Below are positions 60,839 to 64,000 of a stretch of 64,000 nt of DNA, piece by piece. Each line of letters starts with the position of its first letter. The stretch's first letter is position 1. The DNA is taken from positions 496,001 through 560,000 of the forward strand of contig CAWIJK010000004.1 in the NCBI GenBank assembly GCA_963836375.1, written 5' to 3'. A program made the translations under genes and the position numbers. The notes beneath the pieces were generated by a model. That model was given only the letters and a program-made list of their open reading frames with translations. It was not told where the DNA came from and did not search any database. The DNA comes from CAWIJK01 sp963836375. Lineage in GTDB: Bacteria; Actinomycetota; Acidimicrobiia; Acidimicrobiales; RAAP-2.

Positions 60839-62535
60839 CGAGCCGTCCCGCTCCCTTCGGCTGCCAGGTAGTCATGGACCGACCGCACCGCGCTGGAGCC
60901 CTCGCCGACCGCCGCGGCAACCCGCTTGAGTGACCCGTGGCGGACGTCACCCACGGCGAACACCCCGCTCGTGGAGGTCTCGAACGGCAGGGGGTCCCGG
61001 CCCTGAGGTGGCGCGCTCCCAGGATCACCGAAACTCCCGGCGGTCAGGACAAAGCCGTCGGCATCTAGGGTCACGTTCCCGTTGAGCCAATCGGTCGCCG
61101 GGTCGGCCCCGATGAAGCAGAACAGGCCCGCACAGCGCAGCTCCCTCCTCTCGCCGGTCGGCGTGTGCTCGACCGTGGCGCTCTCGAGATGAGTCTCGCC
61201 GGCGAGCGCCCGCACCTCGGTGCTGGCGAGAACGGCGATCCTGGGGTTCGCTTCGATGCGCTCGACCAGGTACCGGGACATCGAATGGGAGAGATCGGCT
61301 CTCCGGACGGCGATGGAGACTTTTGAGCCCTGCTGCGCGAGGTAGATCGCCGCCTGTCCGGCCGAGTTCGCACCGCCGACGACCAGAACGTCGTCGCCAG
61401 CACAGATCCGGGCCTCGAGGTCAGTCGCCGCGTAGTAAACGCCGGCACCCTCGAACTTCCGGACGTCCTCCACCGCAAGCCGTCGATACCGAGCCCCGCT
61501 GGCGATGATCACGGCGTGAGTGGCGATCTCGCTGCCGTCGGCCAGGGCCACGACGTGGTAGCCCTGTTCGGTCCTCAGACCGACGGCTTCGCACGGCGAA
61601 TTCAACCGCGCCCCCAGCCGCTGGGCCTGGATGGCGGCGCGGGCCGCCAGCTCCTCCCCCGAGACCCCGTCGGGGAACCCGACGTAGTTCTCGATGCGGG
61701 AGCTCGATCCGGCCTGTCCCCCGGCGGAGAGCGCATCGATGCTCACGGTGTCCAGACCCTCTGACGCTCCGTACACGGCGGCGGCCAGCCCAGCCGGACC
61801 GGTCCCCACCACGACCAGGTCGAACACCGAACCGGGCACCGGCCGAAAGGTGAGCCCCAGGTTCTGCGCCAGCTCACCGGGCGTCGTATGGCGCAGCACG
61901 GCGGTGGACGTGAGGACCGCCGGGGGGTCGCGGGGATGGAGGCCCAGGTTGGCGAGCAGGACGTCCGGGTCCGAAGATTCGTCCAGGTCGATCCAGACGT
62001 AGGCCAAGTGGGAACGGGCGGCAAACGACCGCAGGGCCATCGCTTCAGGCGAATAGCGCGAGCCGACGATCCGGATGGCCTGGGCGCCGTCACCGGCACG
62101 CAGCGACTCCCGTCGGTTGGCCAAGGCGGGGAAGATCTGATCCGACAGGTCCGGCCTCGAGTTCATCAGTCGCCGGAATTCGGAGTTCCTGATCCGGATC
62201 ACCCTGCCCGGCTGGGTCACTCGAGCCGTCAGCCCAGCGCGCTGACCGGTGAGCAGGTTCAGCTCCCCCAGGAATTGGCCGGCACCGAAGGTCCCGATGA
62301 CCGTCTCGCTGTCGTTCGCCGGGCGCACGATCTCGACTGCACCGCTCAGCACCACGATGAAGTCGTAGTCCTGGTCACCAGCCTGGAAGAGAAGGTCGCC
62401 GCTCGCGGTGGCCCGCTCCTCTCCGAACGTGGCCAGCTGCGCCAGTGCGGACGAGTCGAGGACGGGGGCGGTGACAGTGCCCTCCGGACCGCTTGACCCT
62501 TCGGCGGGCTGTCCTCCGGTGTATCTCTCGGTCAT
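60835..62535 (-). CDS. Cyclic-nucleotide-binding domain fused to a thioredoxin-reductase-like flavoprotein
   Basis: 566 residues from the ATG at 62535 (gaggcaggtgg upstream). Residues ~30-140 form a cNMP-binding domain (FIVVLSGAVEIVRP, FGAGQFLGELNLLTGQRAGLTARV). A short thioredoxin/glutaredoxin-like linker follows (~165-225). Residues ~235-560 form the two-dinucleotide-binding fold, with FAD motif VVVGTGPAGLAAAVYGASEG and NAD(P) motif VLVVGGANSAGQAAIYLAQQG, ending GVFAVGDVRHGSLKRVAAAVGEGS. The redox CxxC of true thioredoxin reductases is missing (VYYAATDLE at that place). It is thus an NAD(P)H-flavin oxidoreductase of other function, perhaps ligand-regulated. Confidence 0.9.
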   Translation of the reverse strand: MTERYTGGQPAEGSSGPEGTVTAPVLDSSALAQLATFGEERATASGDLLFQAGDQDYDFIVVLSGAVEIVRPANDSETVIGTFGAGQFLGELNLLTGQRAGLTARVTQPGRVIRIRNSEFRRLMNSRPDLSDQIFPALANRRESLRAGDGAQAIRIVGSRYSPEAMALRSFAARSHLAYVWIDLDESSDPDVLLANLGLHPRDPPAVLTSTAVLRHTTPGELAQNLGLTFRPVPGSVFDLVVVGTGPAGLAAAVYGASEGLDTVSIDALSAGGQAGSSSRIENYVGFPDGVSGEELAARAAIQAQRLGARLNSPCEAVGLRTEQGYHVVALADGSEIATHAVIIASGARYRRLAVEDVRKFEGAGVYYAATDLEARICAGDDVLVVGGANSAGQAAIYLAQQGSKVSIAVRRADLSHSMSRYLVERIEANPRIAVLASTEVRALAGETHLESATVEHTPTGERRELRCAGLFCFIGADPATDWLNGNVTLDADGFVLTAGSFGDPGSAPPQGRDPLPFETSTSGVFAVGDVRHGSLKRVAAAVGEGSSAVRSVHDYLAAEGSGTAR

Positions 62536-62791
62536 GACCACCTGCCTCGAGGAGCTCTCGGAGTGATCGTAGGCGGGGATCAGGGCCCGGGCGGTCCCGG
62601 CCGCCAGCCAGGGCGCCCTCGCCGCCGGGGCCTTGCCCGGGGTGGCGGGGGTCACCGCCAGTGACCTCTCACTGAATCGATGCGACGGCACCTCGCGATG
62701 GGCCGCGAACCCGGCAATCGACGGGCCGCTCAGATGGCTTTGGCCCCGTTCACGGGCCCCTGGGCACGATGACCCCCAAGGGAGATCCAAC

Positions 62792-64000
62792 ATGATGACG
62801 AACCGGGGACTCCTCCGCAGCGGGGGGGCCGTCCTGGCCGCCGCCGCCATCGCCTTCCCGTTGGCCTCCGTTGCCGACGTCCTCGACCACGTACCAGCGG
62901 GGGCCTCCACCGTGACTCCGACCGCCTACGTGGCCAATTTCGGCACCGACACCGTGACCCCGGTCGACACCGGCACCCAAACCCCTGGGACGCCGATCAC
63001 CGTGGGATCCGGTCCCAACGGGATCGCCGTCACCCCCGACGGCCAGACCGCCTATGTCGCCAACGCCCCCGACAACAACGTGACCCCGATCGACACGGCC
63101 ACCAACACCCCCGGCACGGCAGTCCCGGTGGGGCCGCACCCCGTCGCCATCGCCATCACCCCGAACGGCGAGACCGCCTATGTCGTCAACCAGTCCGGAA
63201 ACACAGTGACCCCGATCGCCACGGCCACCAGCACGCCGGGGACCCCTATCGTGGTTGGGGGCGAACCCACCGGCATCGCCATCACCCCGAACGGCGAGAC
63301 CGCCTATGTCGTCAACCAGTCCGGAAACACAGTGACCCCGATCGCCACGGCCACCAGCACGCCGGGGACCCCTATCGTGGTTGGGGGCGAACCCACCGGC
63401 ATCGCCATCACCCCGACTGGCCAGACCGCCTATGTCGCCAACTTCTCCTCCGACAACGTGACGCCGATCACCATCGCCACCAACACCGCCGGGACGCCGA
63501 TCCCGGTAGGGACCCACCCTTCTCGCATCGCCATCACCCCGAACGGCCAGACCGCGTATGTCGCCAACTTCTCCTCCAACAGTGTGACACCGATCGCCAC
63601 GGCCACCAACACACCCGGGACAGCGATCCCGGTGGGCAACCTGCCGACCGACGTCGCCATCACCCCGAACGGCCAGACCGCCTATGTCACCGATCAGGGT
63701 TCCGCGACGGTGACCCCGATCACCACGGCCACCAACACACCCGGGACACCGATCACCGTCGGGGCCAATCCGTGGGGCATTGCGGTCACCCCCAACGGCC
63801 AGACCGCGTATGTCGCCAACTACTTCGACAATTCCGTGATCCCGATCGCCACGGCCACCAACACGGCCGGGTCGCCGATTCCCGTCGGGGCCAACCCGAC
63901 CGACGTCTCCCTCACCCCCGACCAGGCCCCGACGGCCGCCTTCAGCTTCACGGCGGGGACCCCGGGCAACCCGACCACCTTCAACGCCTCGGCCTCGAGC
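62792..64000 (+). CDS. Secreted YVTN-propeller surface protein, 3' end cut by window edge
   Basis: 403 residues in the window from the ATG at 62792 (aaggga upstream; a second ATG follows at once). Signal peptide (LLRSGGAVLAAAAIAFPLASVA), then about eight YVTN repeats of 42 residues (TAYVANFGTDTVTPVDTGTQTPGTPITVG...AVTPDGQ). The frame then enters a PKD domain nearly identical to that of the gene at 53179 (PDQAPTAAFSFTAGTPGNPTTFNASAS). The protein presumably continues into the same C-terminal architecture. A 126-bp unit is duplicated exactly inside. Confidence 0.9.
   Translation, partial: MMTNRGLLRSGGAVLAAAAIAFPLASVADVLDHVPAGASTVTPTAYVANFGTDTVTPVDTGTQTPGTPITVGSGPNGIAVTPDGQTAYVANAPDNNVTPIDTATNTPGTAVPVGPHPVAIAITPNGETAYVVNQSGNTVTPIATATSTPGTPIVVGGEPTGIAITPNGETAYVVNQSGNTVTPIATATSTPGTPIVVGGEPTGIAITPTGQTAYVANFSSDNVTPITIATNTAGTPIPVGTHPSRIAITPNGQTAYVANFSSNSVTPIATATNTPGTAIPVGNLPTDVAITPNGQTAYVTDQGSATVTPITTATNTPGTPITVGANPWGIAVTPNGQTAYVANYFDNSVIPIATATNTAGSPIPVGANPTDVSLTPDQAPTAAFSFTAGTPGNPTTFNASASS
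63155..63406 (+). repeat. Exact tandem duplication of a 126-bp YVTN repeat unit
   Basis: The unit 63155-63280 (beginning atcaccccgaacggcgagac) is followed directly by an identical copy at 63281-63406, apart from a few bases at the edges. Each encodes one 42-residue blade (ITPNGETAYVVNQSGN..., ending GGEPTGIA in both), so the duplication keeps the frame. Other blades differ from each other at many positions. Confidence 0.85.

Overview
The window is a GC-rich actinobacterial chromosome segment, most likely from an uncultured member of the Acidimicrobiia. The evidence is indirect: very high GC, many GTG starts, 4-bp stop/start overlaps, an F420-type luciferase-like oxidoreductase, a mycothiol-type DinB/maleylpyruvate isomerase protein, and secreted proteins ending in a ~42-residue repeat of the type GYWLVGSDGGVFAFGDA. 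I associate that repeat with Acidimicrobiia. No rRNA, tRNA, CRISPR array, transposase or integrase was seen.

Region 1 (1-14.5 kb) looks like a small natural-product locus. A minus-strand operon encodes a two-module NRPS (A-PCP-C-A-PCP-TE), an Sfp-type phosphopantetheinyl transferase, and a 4-hydroxyphenylpyruvate-dioxygenase-like protein with Val where HPPDs have a conserved Phe, a change linked to hydroxymandelate synthases. The terminal thioesterase has Cys instead of Ser as nucleophile. Around it lie a GlcD/GlcE-like FAD oxidase pair, a JmjC/cupin hydroxylase, a SAM methyltransferase (cut by the window edge) and a sulfotransferase. The second adenylation pocket reads as valine. The first has an Hpg-like tail. 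A short hydroxyphenylglycine-Val-type product released by unusual chemistry is a testable hypothesis.

Region 2 (14.6-22.6 kb) holds an Ala/Gly-rich membrane-anchored protein, a large polytopic membrane protein, and a four-gene MacAB-like export operon. Its adaptor carries a peptidoglycan-binding domain and about four Calx-beta-like repeats.

Region 3 (22.7-30.2 kb) has a frameshifted sugar isomerase, a secreted alpha/beta hydrolase, a MarR regulator with a probable leaderless promoter, a P450, a HAD phosphatase, a nitrobindin-like protein and small proteins.

Region 4 (30.2-43 kb) has a GH44 glycanase and a second secreted protein, both ending in DGGVF repeats, then housekeeping-type genes: AKR, UspA, LLM oxidoreductase, membrane protein, MFS exporter.

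Region 5 (41.9-50.8 kb) couples a membrane GGDEF/EAL protein to an alpha-oxoamine-synthase-like PLP enzyme. It also has a limonene-epoxide-hydrolase-like protein, a DrrAB-type ABC exporter with a divergent TetR regulator and a DUF1801 protein.

Region 6 (50.9-64 kb) mixes gene remnants (SGNH fragment, truncated glycosyltransferase, internally deleted HipA) with an M48-like protein that lacks HExxH, two paralogous YVTN-propeller secreted proteins, a GH5 glycosidase, a hydrolase with a neocarzinostatin-like tail and a cyclic-nucleotide-binding/thioredoxin-reductase-like fusion. The glycosidases and repeat proteins suggest a polymer-degrading, surface-active lifestyle.
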